Of a stretch of 63,426 nucleotides of DNA, positions 18,055-26,276 are shown one piece after another. Numbering within the stretch: the first letter of the stretch is position 1; each line of letters starts with the position of its first letter. This DNA is from an uncultured Prevotellaceae bacterium (GTDB lineage Bacteria > Bacteroidota > Bacteroidia > Bacteroidales > Bacteroidaceae), in NCBI GenBank assembly GCA_902776195.1, contig CACYPF010000027.1:1-63426 (forward strand). The letters are read 5' to 3'. Both the position numbers and the translations under genes were made by a program. The notes beneath the pieces were generated by a model. It ran no database searches. It saw only the letters and a program-made list of their open reading frames with translations, and had not been told where the DNA came from.

Positions 18055-18062
18055 CAAAGTTA
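18055..18062 (-). promoter_or_regulatory. -7 box of the beta-glucan PUL
   Basis: The minus strand reads TAACTTTG, followed by CAACGG. The predicted start near 18047 leaves a leader of about 65 nt before the susC ATG. The 18063-18210 stretch is A/T-rich and shows no gene. Confidence 0.55.
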
Positions 18063-18210
18063 TTTAAAATAATAAGGTGAAAATTGGAAAGCGGTTGAAA
18101 AAGTGGATAAAAACAGCCCCATAAAAATCACAACAAACAGAAAATAAGCAACTTACGAAAAAGTTGACAACAAAAAAGAGTGGATAAAATATAGAGGTGT
18201 AAATAAAACA

Positions 18211-18245
18211 ATTATCCCGATAAACGGGGTGTTTATCGGGATAAT
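18211..18245 (-). terminator. Perfect 15-bp hairpin after the aquaporin gene
   Basis: ATTATCCCGATAAAC (18211-18225) and GTTTATCGGGATAAT (18231-18245) are exact inverted repeats around a 5-nt loop. On the minus strand the hairpin is followed by TGTTTTATTTAC. It begins 22 bp after the aqpZ stop and isolates the PUL promoter from read-through. Confidence 0.75.
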
Positions 18246-18267
18246 ATACTATTAAATAGATTTCCTA

Positions 18268-18945
18268 TTACTTCTCCTCAGTATCGATAACCTTCCAGAC
18301 ACAGGCAGCAAGAGCTCCACCTACGAAAGGACCGACGATGAACACCCAGAGCTGAGCCAGTGCCTTACCACCCTCGAAGAGTGCAGGACCGATAGAACGG
18401 GCTGGGTTGACAGAAGTACCTGTGTAGTTGATACCTACCAAATGAATAAGAATCAGGGCGAGACCGATGGCAAGTCCTGCGAAGTTGTTGGTAGCACCAT
18501 TGGTCTTAGAAGTAGCACCTAATACAACAAGTACGAAGATGAAGGTGAGCACAATCTCTGCTACAAGACCATTCATCACATTGTCAGAAGCACAGGCATT
18601 AGCACCTGTTGCCGTACCACGGGCAAGACCTGGATCAGTGGAAACAAGGAAAGCAAGCAAGGCAGCAGCGATGATGGCACCGATGACCTGGAAGAGCATG
18701 TACATGCCGCAATCTTTAGAATTCATACGACCGCTGAGGAACACACCAAGGGTAATGGCGGGGTTGATATGGCAACCAGAGATACCACCGATAGCGTATG
18801 CCATAGCTACTACAGAGAGACCGAAGGCGATTGCCGTTCCTACTACTGACGCAGTGTCCACACCACAATTCAGGCTGACAGCAGCACCACATCCCAAGAA
18901 TGTCAGCACGAATGTGCCTACCATTTCAGCTAAATACTTTTTCAT
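18268..18945 (-). CDS. aqpZ: Aquaporin Z-type water channel (MIP family)
   Basis: 225 residues with six hydrophobic helices and two half-helix NPA motifs, HINPAITLG near residue 60 and SVNPARSIGP near residue 180, the defining features of the MIP family. The N-terminus AEMVGTFVLTFLGCG and the length match AqpZ rather than GlpF, which is longer and has a wider selectivity filter. It probably conducts water at the inner membrane. The start is preceded by AAAAAGGATATG, one of the few Shine-Dalgarno-like sites in the window. Monocistronic, with its own promoter and strong terminator. Confidence 0.9.
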   Translation of the reverse strand: MKKYLAEMVGTFVLTFLGCGAAVSLNCGVDTASVVGTAIAFGLSVVAMAYAIGGISGCHINPAITLGVFLSGRMNSKDCGMYMLFQVIGAIIAAALLAFLVSTDPGLARGTATGANACASDNVMNGLVAEIVLTFIFVLVVLGATSKTNGATNNFAGLAIGLALILIHLVGINYTGTSVNPARSIGPALFEGGKALAQLWVFIVGPFVGGALAACVWKVIDTEEK

Positions 18946-18972
18946 ATCCTTTTTAGTTTAAGTGATTAAAAA

Positions 18973-18997
18973 CGTTTAATAACTAAACGCAAAAGTA
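18973..18997 (-). promoter_or_regulatory. -7 box and start-site hairpin of aqpZ
   Basis: The minus strand has TACTTTTG (18990-18997). Immediately downstream CGTTTA and TAAACG (18973-18989) form a 6-bp inverted repeat that would lie at or just after the transcription start, as an operator or a 5'-end mRNA hairpin. Confidence 0.5.
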
Positions 18998-19059
18998 GTA
19001 AATTTATTTCACATCCGCAAGCAAAAGCGACGAAATCATTACTTTTCAGTATTTATAAA

Positions 19060-20973
19060 TCATGTATGAAGGGGCAGTTCGACAATAAACCGGCAGCCCT
19101 CATGATACTCCGTGTCAAGAATCAGGTTACCACCCAGGTTGATGATATGACGCTTGGAAAGGGGTAGTCCTAATCCCAGTCCTTCTGACAGGTCATTCAC
19201 CTTCGTAAAGGGCACAAACATCTCGTTGATATAATTCGCGTCAATGCCTGGACCGGTATCCTCAAACACAAAACGGACTACTGACTCTGTCGCAGAGACG
19301 CACAATGAGATATGCTGCCCGTCGGAGTACTTCGCAGAGTTATAAAGGATCTCACGCAGGCTACGCATCAGATAGAGACGGCTCGTGTTGATACTCAGCG
19401 AATCCGGTATTCTTGTCTCAAAATGAACAGAGAAGTCAGGAAAATGAAGACTGATGTTAGCTATACTATCACGAGCAATCTCATTACAGGAGACACTTTC
19501 ATATTTCTGGCTATTCATCTCATCAGAAACACCTGAATCAGAACTGTCATAGAGCATCAGCACCATGCGGTTGAGGGTCATGGCATTATGCTCCACCATA
19601 TCTGCCATCTTCCTGATCTCCCCAACAGGCAGGTCTGTCACGTTATCACGCAGTATCTGGGCAAAACCCATGATGATATTAAGTGGTGTCCTGATCTGAT
19701 GTGTCATATTCTGGATAAACACCGTTTTCTGACGGTCTGACTCCTCTGCCAACAGACTGGCGCGTTGAAGTTCCTCATTACGTTTTTCCGTCTCTTCATG
19801 CATCTTCTGAATATCACCAATATGCTGGTTCAGGGAGTCTTGCATCAAAGCGAAACTATTCTGTAGCCGTCCCACGGCATCTTGTCTGGAAGTAGTCTTG
19901 ATCATCTCGTCATACTGACCTGATGCCAGACGCTGCGACTGCTCTACTAGTCTATTCAACGGACGGATGGAATGAGCCACTATCCTGCGGCAGAACCATG
20001 TGATCAGTATCAAGCCGATAATGATCAGTATGGCTATGAGATTGGATAACTGGTAGTAGTTATACAGGATGTCGCTATCCGGACAAACCAAGGCAAGACT
20101 CCATTTCGTACCTGTCACACGACCGTAACACACCAAACAAGGCTTGCCATGAACATCTACCATCATGGCACCATGATGACCTGCCGTCATCTCATGTCCT
20201 AAGGCGATGATGTCCGCATGACGGCGAGCGTCCATATCAGTGAAGATAGTCTGGGTAACGAGTTTTGTAGAGTCAGGATGCACAAAATAGTGTCCATCCG
20301 CACCCAGCATAACGAAATAAGCATTCCGATAAGGCTTTTCAGCAGCAATGGCGTCGGCAAGACGCTGTAATGACAGATCGGTAGAAATAACACCCATGAA
20401 CTGACCTTCCTTACCGTATAGAGGCTTACAATAAGAGGCTATCATCCCCGAAGCGGAAAGTGTTCCCTCATTATAGTCATTAAAAGGATCCACCCAACAA
20501 GCCTCCTTCAACTCCTTGGGAGTCTTATACCACACTTTGTCAAAATACTCATACTCTTTCTCACGAACCGTTGTAATACTATCGCCCTCACGGACAGAGT
20601 AAGCAGAGAAATACTTACCGTATTGGGGGAACAGATAAGGTTCCGTGGTAATAGAGCATCCGTTGACATTGGCATTCAACAAAACAACGCGGTTTGAGAA
20701 GGAAAGCAAAGAGTCCGGGTGCATGCTCTCCAACACAAGCCATTCTGTGGCATCCGTCGCCGTCTCCACCGTATTCAGATAACGCCTTACACGCTGCACC
20801 GACGTGTTAAGGGCACTGGTGGCATGCTCCACAGCCTCTTGTCTGATATGACGGCGTGACTGGACAAACAAGATGCCTAACGACACAATGAAGACAGGTA
20901 CTGTCATCAGCAAGATGCTGAAACTGAGTTTCAACGAAAGCGACTGGCGGATATGACGGATTATACTTCTCAT
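19060..20973 (-). CDS. Cache-HAMP sensor histidine kinase
   Basis: 637 residues: TM1 about 17-38, a periplasmic double-Cache-like sensor about 40-300 (WYKTPKELKEACWVDPFND, LGADGHYFVHPDS), TM2 about 310-328, HAMP about 330-385, a short coiled coil, HisKA with the H-box THQIRTPLN (His425), and HATPase_c with LREILYNSAKYS (N box), FEDTGPGID (G1) and GLGLGLPLSKRH (G2). All catalytic elements are present. No response regulator gene is adjacent, so it signals to a partner elsewhere. It starts 3 bp after its degenerate paralogue at 20977-22479; the pair is surely one transcript. Confidence 0.9.
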   Translation of the reverse strand: MRSIIRHIRQSLSLKLSFSILLMTVPVFIVSLGILFVQSRRHIRQEAVEHATSALNTSVQRVRRYLNTVETATDATEWLVLESMHPDSLLSFSNRVVLLNANVNGCSITTEPYLFPQYGKYFSAYSVREGDSITTVREKEYEYFDKVWYKTPKELKEACWVDPFNDYNEGTLSASGMIASYCKPLYGKEGQFMGVISTDLSLQRLADAIAAEKPYRNAYFVMLGADGHYFVHPDSTKLVTQTIFTDMDARRHADIIALGHEMTAGHHGAMMVDVHGKPCLVCYGRVTGTKWSLALVCPDSDILYNYYQLSNLIAILIIIGLILITWFCRRIVAHSIRPLNRLVEQSQRLASGQYDEMIKTTSRQDAVGRLQNSFALMQDSLNQHIGDIQKMHEETEKRNEELQRASLLAEESDRQKTVFIQNMTHQIRTPLNIIMGFAQILRDNVTDLPVGEIRKMADMVEHNAMTLNRMVLMLYDSSDSGVSDEMNSQKYESVSCNEIARDSIANISLHFPDFSVHFETRIPDSLSINTSRLYLMRSLREILYNSAKYSDGQHISLCVSATESVVRFVFEDTGPGIDANYINEMFVPFTKVNDLSEGLGLGLPLSKRHIINLGGNLILDTEYHEGCRFIVELPLHT

Positions 20974-20976
20974 CTC

Positions 20977-22479
20977 CTATTCCTCCATTTTCTCTTGTGA
21001 GACATCCAGCAGGTCGTTAAGCAACTTCGTGACGATCTTCCCCTGCTCCTGAATCGTCTCCTCAGTCTTATTTGCCTCTTGCTGGTCCATGTCCTGACGA
21101 TGCTCACATAGCATGTTGACACTCGACTGAATAACACTTACAGGTTTTATCATCTGATCGGTCATGTTATGCAGGAACGCCGTCTTGACACGGTCAGCAT
21201 CCTTGGCTTGCTCATAGGCTCCTGCCAATACTACGTTGCGTTCACGCAACTCTGTGGTCAATCGCTCCAGTTCTCCTATATGGACAGAAAGTGCTTGCTG
21301 CATCTGCTGGAAGTGGTCTTGCAAACGCCCTACCTCATCCCATTGATGACTGTCTGGGACAGGCTCGTCATAATGTCCTTCTGCGATACGCTGTGACGAC
21401 TTCGCAAGCATCCTCAACGGCAACAGGCACCGGTGTGTTATCATCTGGCAGCCTGTCATTAAGAGGACCAGCCCTACCAGGGCGATGGCGATGACCATAT
21501 ACAGCAACTGGTTATAGTCACCAAAGATGTCATCCTCCGGATAGATAATGCCGACACTCCACCCCGTTCTCTCCATGGAGCGTCCCGGTATATCAGCACG
21601 AATGAACGGTTTATAGAACACGTAATTGTCAGTCCCATCCAGACGGAAGTGCTTATAGCCTGTCTCACCAGCCATCATCGCATCTTCCGCTGCCCTCAAC
21701 TCTTTATTCGTCTGATAGCTGTCTGACATGTAGATCGTTTTATGTAAAACTTTCTCACTGTCTGGATGAACAATATAAGAACCGTCACTTCCCAACAAAG
21801 TAGCATAGGAGTTAGGGGATGGCTTTGCAGACAGTACAATGTCAGACAACAGACTCAGAGACAAGTCAACGGCAAGCACACCGATAACCTTTCCTCCCTG
21901 TGCATAGATGGGCAAGCTGAAAGTGATGATCGCCTCTCCCTCTGCCTGATCATTTTTCAAAGGATTAATCCAACAAGGGCGTCCTGTCTCTACTGGTTTG
22001 CTATACCATATCTGTTCCGGGTATGGAACATTCCCGAAAGTCTCTGCTTGGATAATCTCAGAACTGACGGTCTCCAGCTTATCCTTATTCACATGGTGGA
22101 CATACGCCATGAAATACCGTCCTCGCTCCTTATAATAATCAGGCTCGAAGGCGATGGCACATCCTGCGACATAAGGATTCGTCTCCACCATCTTACGACT
22201 GTACAAGAACATACGCTCCGACTCGTTGAGATGAGTCAGTAAGTCCCAGTAAATATTACCAGCTGACTGTTCCACACTTAACAAGACATTATCCACTTGG
22301 CGCACGACACCCTCTAAGGTCTCCTCCGCCTTTTGCCGGGCTTCTGCCTTTATAGCTTTCCTGGAGAAATGAAACATGATAAAGAGAGCTACTGCCAATA
22401 GCGTAGCCACTGCCGAGACAACCTTCAGACTTATTCGTACAGATAAGGTTTTGGTGATGAATTTAACCGGTTTTATCAT
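20977..22479 (-). CDS. Degenerate Cache-HAMP sensor lacking the phospho-acceptor His and ATPase domain
   Basis: 500 residues, a clear paralogue of the following kinase: TM1, a double-Cache-like domain (IWYSKPVETGRPCWINPLKN, LGSDGSYIVHPDS), TM2 about 323-345 and HAMP about 350-400. Where the partner reads FIQNMTHQIRTPLN, this protein reads FLHNMTDQMIKPVS, so Asp441 replaces the phosphorylated His and the RTP motif is lost. The protein stops about 60 residues later with no HATPase domain. The stop is a clean end followed at once by the partner gene, not a visible frameshift. It may act as a heterodimerising sensor subunit or allosteric modulator; that role is inferred. Confidence 0.8.
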   Translation of the reverse strand: MIKPVKFITKTLSVRISLKVVSAVATLLAVALFIMFHFSRKAIKAEARQKAEETLEGVVRQVDNVLLSVEQSAGNIYWDLLTHLNESERMFLYSRKMVETNPYVAGCAIAFEPDYYKERGRYFMAYVHHVNKDKLETVSSEIIQAETFGNVPYPEQIWYSKPVETGRPCWINPLKNDQAEGEAIITFSLPIYAQGGKVIGVLAVDLSLSLLSDIVLSAKPSPNSYATLLGSDGSYIVHPDSEKVLHKTIYMSDSYQTNKELRAAEDAMMAGETGYKHFRLDGTDNYVFYKPFIRADIPGRSMERTGWSVGIIYPEDDIFGDYNQLLYMVIAIALVGLVLLMTGCQMITHRCLLPLRMLAKSSQRIAEGHYDEPVPDSHQWDEVGRLQDHFQQMQQALSVHIGELERLTTELRERNVVLAGAYEQAKDADRVKTAFLHNMTDQMIKPVSVIQSSVNMLCEHRQDMDQQEANKTEETIQEQGKIVTKLLNDLLDVSQEKMEE

Positions 22480-22487
22480 CTTCGTTG

Positions 22488-22495
22488 CAAATTTA
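22488..22495 (-). promoter_or_regulatory. -7 box of the sensor pair, nearly leaderless
   Basis: The minus strand reads TAAATTTG followed by CAACGAAGATG; the start codon at 22479 would be within a few nucleotides of the transcription start. It is divergent from the promoter at 22540. Confidence 0.45.
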
Positions 22496-22539
22496 CATTA
22501 TTTCTCCAATATAGTCCTCTGTTTTTCTTTTTTTTTTGC

Positions 22540-22547
22540 TATCTTTG
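22540..22547 (+). promoter_or_regulatory. -7 box of the esterase gene
   Basis: TATCTTTG precedes the ATG at 22568 by 20 bp. The predicted start near 22553 rules out the upstream in-frame ATGs from 22376 and fixes the gene start at 22568 (or 22577). Confidence 0.6.
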
Positions 22548-22567
22548 CAAAAATCAAATACACTTTT

Positions 22568-23578
22568 ATGGGAAATATGGAAAATCCTTACGTTAAACAG
22601 TTCCCGGAACTGATGAAAGGCAAAACGGTTTTGTATTGCCATGGTTTTGGCAGCAGCGGTCAGTCCGGGACAGTAGAGCGGTTGCGCATCGTGATGCCCA
22701 ACGCCAGGGTCATCGCCCCCGACTTACCTGTCAACCCCCACGAAGCTATCGCCCTGCTTCACACCATTTGCGAAAAGGAGAAACCTGACTTGATTATCGG
22801 CACGTCGATGGGAGGTATGTATGCGGAACAGCTGCGTGGCTTCGATCGCATCTGCATCAACCCTGCCTTGGAAATTGCAGAGACAATGCGGGCACACGGC
22901 ATGACGGGCACCCAGCAATTTCAGAACCCACGACAGGACGGCGTGCAGGAGTTCTATGTCGACAAGGCTCTCGTCAAAGCATACCGGGAAGTGTCGGAAC
23001 AACGGTTCGTCGGTCTTACCCCTGAGGATGAGCAGCGCGTCTATGGACTTTTCGGCGACAAGGACGACTTGGTAGATACAATGGGGATTTTTTGTCAGCA
23101 CTACTCACAAGCCACTAATTTCCATGGTGAGCACCGGATGGACGACAAAAGCTACATGCACTCCGTCGTCCCCGTCATCCGCTGGATAGATGACAAGCAA
23201 GAGCACCGGCAGCGTCCTATTATATATATAGGTATAGAGACGATGATGGATGCTTACCAGAAACCGGCATCTTCTGTACAGAAAGCCGTCCGGCTGCTGA
23301 TAGAGCATTATGAGGTGTTCTTTGTGGCTCCACCACCATTTAAAGGAGGAAGGACAGAGATTGCATGGCTCTCTGACTATATCGACGTTCCTGCCTGGCA
23401 GCACACCATCTTCACGCCACGCCGTGACTTGCTCTATGGCGACTATTTGATAGAAGTTCCCTCTCTGAAGGAGAGGGCGGAGGGTGAGGCTTTGGCGACC
23501 CTCCTCGAATATGGTTCCGATACTTTCAAGACGTGGGAGGACATCATCGAGTATTTCTCACATCTTGGTGGACAATAG
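22568..23578 (+). CDS. YqiA-type alpha/beta-hydrolase with a degenerate HAD-like C-terminal domain
   Basis: 336 residues from the ATG at 22568. Residues 18-200 match the YqiA/YcfP esterase family: VLYCHGFGSSG (oxyanion loop), VIAPDLPVNP, nucleophile elbow GTSMGG (Ser80), GDKDDLVD (acid region) and MDDKSYMHSVVPVI (catalytic His). From about residue 215 a second domain (RPIIYIGIET, LLIEHYEVFFVAPPP, LLYGDYLIEV, TWEDIIEYF) resembles 5'(3')-deoxyribonucleotidase-type HAD proteins in order and spacing. Its first motif is YIGIET where active enzymes have DxDxT, so it should be catalytically dead. The C-terminal assignment is by pattern only. It converges on GH20 with a 3-bp gap. Confidence 0.7.
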   Translation: MGNMENPYVKQFPELMKGKTVLYCHGFGSSGQSGTVERLRIVMPNARVIAPDLPVNPHEAIALLHTICEKEKPDLIIGTSMGGMYAEQLRGFDRICINPALEIAETMRAHGMTGTQQFQNPRQDGVQEFYVDKALVKAYREVSEQRFVGLTPEDEQRVYGLFGDKDDLVDTMGIFCQHYSQATNFHGEHRMDDKSYMHSVVPVIRWIDDKQEHRQRPIIYIGIETMMDAYQKPASSVQKAVRLLIEHYEVFFVAPPPFKGGRTEIAWLSDYIDVPAWQHTIFTPRRDLLYGDYLIEVPSLKERAEGEALATLLEYGSDTFKTWEDIIEYFSHLGGQ

Positions 23579-23581
23579 GTA

Positions 23582-25092
23582 TCAGAATTGCCAACGACTG
23601 GGCATCTGCCGCTCAGGCCACAGATGTTTACAATAGCGGTAATGGTATTTGTCGTATAACTCCGTCATGCGGGTCAGCCGGATGACAAAATCGTCATAGT
23701 TCTTCCGTGACGGTTGTGTCCATTGCACTTTGCCTGAACACCCAGGATATGTTTCTTGGCGGCAGCGGAAAGACTGTCGGGAGCCGGGTCGAGACTGTAT
23801 ACTTTCTCAATAGGAATAAAGCCCCCACAGCGACTGGGCTCAAACAACACATCCTTCACCTGCTGGTAGTCGAAATAACAATGGGTGGTAGGTGCCATCA
23901 CCACGTCATGCCCCATCTCTGCCGCCTTGCCACCTGGCTCCGTCCCCCGCCATGACATGATCATAGCATCCTGCGGTGCTTTGTTCTCCAACAACTCATC
24001 CCATCCCAAAGCGCGACGGTGATGGGCTGTCAGGAAGTTAAAGACACGCTGGGTAAAATAACCTTGCAGCGTATGACCTCCCAAAGCGAGAGACTGGCAT
24101 TTCGCACATTGCTCCCATTTCTCCGTAGGTGTCTCGTCACCTCCGATATGGATGACCTCCGAAGGGAAGATATCCATGATCTCCGTCAGCACATCCTCCA
24201 CAAACTGATAGACCTTCTCATTACCCACACAGAGCACATCCTTATAGACTCCCCAGTAATGCCCTACCTGATAGGGACCTCCCGTACACCCCAGTTCCGG
24301 ATAACTGGCAAGGGCGGCAAGCATGTGTCCCGGCATGTCAATCTCCGGCACAACGGTGATATGACGTTCCTTAGCATATGCAACAATCTCACGTGCCTCA
24401 TCTTGGGTGTAATAGCCTCCGTATGGTGTCTCATCGTCGATATCGGAATTGGTACCGATAATCGTTCCTGTACGATGAGAACCCACCGTAATGAGTTTCT
24501 GCCATTTCTTGATCTCAATACGCCATCCCTGGTCATCTGTCAGATGCCAATGAAACACATTCATCTGATGGAGAGCCAACAGATCGATATATTTCTTCAC
24601 AAAGGACACGGGGAAGAAATGACGGGAACAGTCGAGGTGCATTCCCCGCCAAGAGAAACGAGGAGCGTCCTTGATGATGACAGGAGAAAGACCCTTCTTT
24701 CCACTGAGAGACTTACGAAGTGTCTGAATACCATAGAAGACACCTGCCGCAGATCCTCCTTCAATGCGTACATATCCTTTATCAACGGTCAGTACATACC
24801 CTTCCGCCTGGTGGATCTTTGGGGAAACAGTGAGGGATACATAACGCTCCCCTGCCCGCTGCTTTGATACGATAGGCAACGCCTCCCCAGTCATCTCGAA
24901 AAGATATTCCTTCAGGAAAACAGCCTCACGCTGCAGACCTTCTTGTGCCACAATCCGCACATCACTCTGGAAGACGAAAGGTTCACCTTTTTGCAGCTGC
25001 ACACTTTGCGGAAGAGGCACCACCTGATAGTCGGCAGCACTTACCTGCAAAAGGGTAAAAAAGCAAATTAGTAAAACACAGGCTTTTCTCAT
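23582..25092 (-). pseudogene. GH20 beta-N-acetylhexosaminidase, frameshifted by an internal deletion
   Basis: The start at 25092 gives a signal peptide (MRKACVLLICFFTLLQVSAA). A GH20b N-terminal domain (to about residue 140) is followed by the GH20 barrel with FSWRGMHLDCSRHFFP, WHLTDDQGWRIEIKKW, PEIDMPGHMLA and the catalytic pair in HIGGDETPTEKW. The frame stays open to 23674 but turns to nonsense after HILGVQA. The true end (VQWTQPSRKNYDDFVIRLTR onward, ending RQMPSRWQF) continues in another frame to the stop at 23582. About 26 residues, normally the NxWTEY-to-AALAE stretch lining the active site, are missing; the junction is near 23730-23735. It would cleave terminal GlcNAc/GalNAc from glycans. 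It follows the PIG-L gene by 4 bp, so the two share an amino-sugar theme. Confidence 0.85.
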
Positions 25093-25096
25093 ATCC

Positions 25097-26233
25097 TCAG
25101 AATTGATATTCCACAAATGCTTCCATCGCCTCGTAACAGGCAAGACCTAACTCATCATAGCGTTTCGCTGTCTCACGGTTACGGTCTTGGGCACGCTGCC
25201 AGAACAGACGTGCGTCGTCGCCCATAAAGGGAGCACCCTCCATCTGACTCTGATGACGGAGGATGGCATTACGTTTCTCCAGCAGCTCCTCCGGACTCAT
25301 CGGCACACACATATCAATATCAGCGATGTCCCATTCTGCCCATGCACCGCGGTACATCCATACCCTGCAGTCGTCCAGCCAACCGCCACCTGACATCATC
25401 TCTTCCTGAATGGCAGCAAGGACGACATCCGTACATTTCCGATGGGTTCCATGAGGGTCAGCAAGATCGGCAGCCACATAGATCTGGTGGGGCATGATCT
25501 CCGCTATCAGTTGCTGGACTATCTGCACATCCTTCTCCGTGACAGGCAGCTTCTCTATCTTACCGCTCTCATAAAAGGGAAGGTCAAGGAAATGGATGTG
25601 GTCTTTGGGAATATGGTTATAATTGCAGGCATTCCGAGCCTCTCCCCTACGAATCAATCCCTTGACGGTCAGAATACTGGGATTATCCAGATCCCCTTCC
25701 TTCTTCTGCTTCAGATAGTTCATGATTTCCTGATAGCGGATCTTGATGACTTCATCGGAGCCATTGGCAAAGAGTTGGTTGAAGCCGTTGATAAAGTGCA
25801 TGTAGAGACGTACTTCCTCATCAGCAACGGCAATGTTGCCACTCGTCTCGTAAGCGATATGTACATCATGCCCTTGTTGCATCAGCCGACGGATGGTACC
25901 TCCCATCGAGATGACATCATCATCGGGATGAGGTGAGAACACAATAATGCGCTTAGGATAGGGACGGGCTCGCTCCGGACGGTTACTGTCATCCACATCC
26001 GGTTTGCCGCCGGGCCATCCCGTAATGGTATGCTGTAACTCGTTGAACACCTCGATATTCACCAGTCCTGCTTTCCCATCGAACTGTTTCACGAGGTCAC
26101 CCAGTCCGTTGTCCTCATAGTCTTTTGTCGACAGTTTCAACAGGGGCTTCCCTACCTTCTTACATAACTCAATGACCTGACGGCGTAACTGATGGTCAGG
26201 CATCTGAATGGTATCAGTTAAATGGAGATTCAT
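25097..26233 (-). CDS. PIG-L/LmbE-type deacetylase lacking the usual NagB half
   Basis: 378 residues. After a linker (about 1-90, including KLSTKDYEDNGLGDLVKQF and TITGWPGGKPDVDDSNRPER) comes a PIG-L domain with the zinc motif FSPHPDDDVISMGG, DLPFYE and a distal DPHGTHRKC histidine. In Bacteroides the same linker and domain form the C-terminal half of a ~660-residue protein whose N-terminal half is glucosamine-6-phosphate deaminase (NagB). Here only the second half exists and the gene begins within the linker. It probably deacetylates an N-acetyl amino sugar or sugar phosphate; the substrate is unknown. It lies 33 bp after the PEP-synthase-like gene and 4 bp before GH20, in one operon. Confidence 0.75.
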   Translation of the reverse strand: MNLHLTDTIQMPDHQLRRQVIELCKKVGKPLLKLSTKDYEDNGLGDLVKQFDGKAGLVNIEVFNELQHTITGWPGGKPDVDDSNRPERARPYPKRIIVFSPHPDDDVISMGGTIRRLMQQGHDVHIAYETSGNIAVADEEVRLYMHFINGFNQLFANGSDEVIKIRYQEIMNYLKQKKEGDLDNPSILTVKGLIRRGEARNACNYNHIPKDHIHFLDLPFYESGKIEKLPVTEKDVQIVQQLIAEIMPHQIYVAADLADPHGTHRKCTDVVLAAIQEEMMSGGGWLDDCRVWMYRGAWAEWDIADIDMCVPMSPEELLEKRNAILRHQSQMEGAPFMGDDARLFWQRAQDRNRETAKRYDELGLACYEAMEAFVEYQF

Positions 26234-26242
26234 ATCACGTTC

Positions 26243-26276
26243 GTTTCAAGTTTCAGGTTTCAAGTTTCAGGTTTCA
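26243..26276. repeat. Tandem 7-mer repeats between two operon genes
   Basis: Five units of TTTCA(A/G)G run head to tail here. The stop codon of the upstream 1002-aa gene lies inside the repeat, so unit gain or loss would alter its last residues or the spacing to the next gene. Similar short tracts occur elsewhere, for example AGTTCATAG units at 5459-5490. Confidence 0.6.

Noticed and set aside
22376-22567. Upstream extension of the esterase reading frame
   Set aside because: It overlaps the divergent sensor gene and lies upstream of the predicted promoter at 22540-22547.
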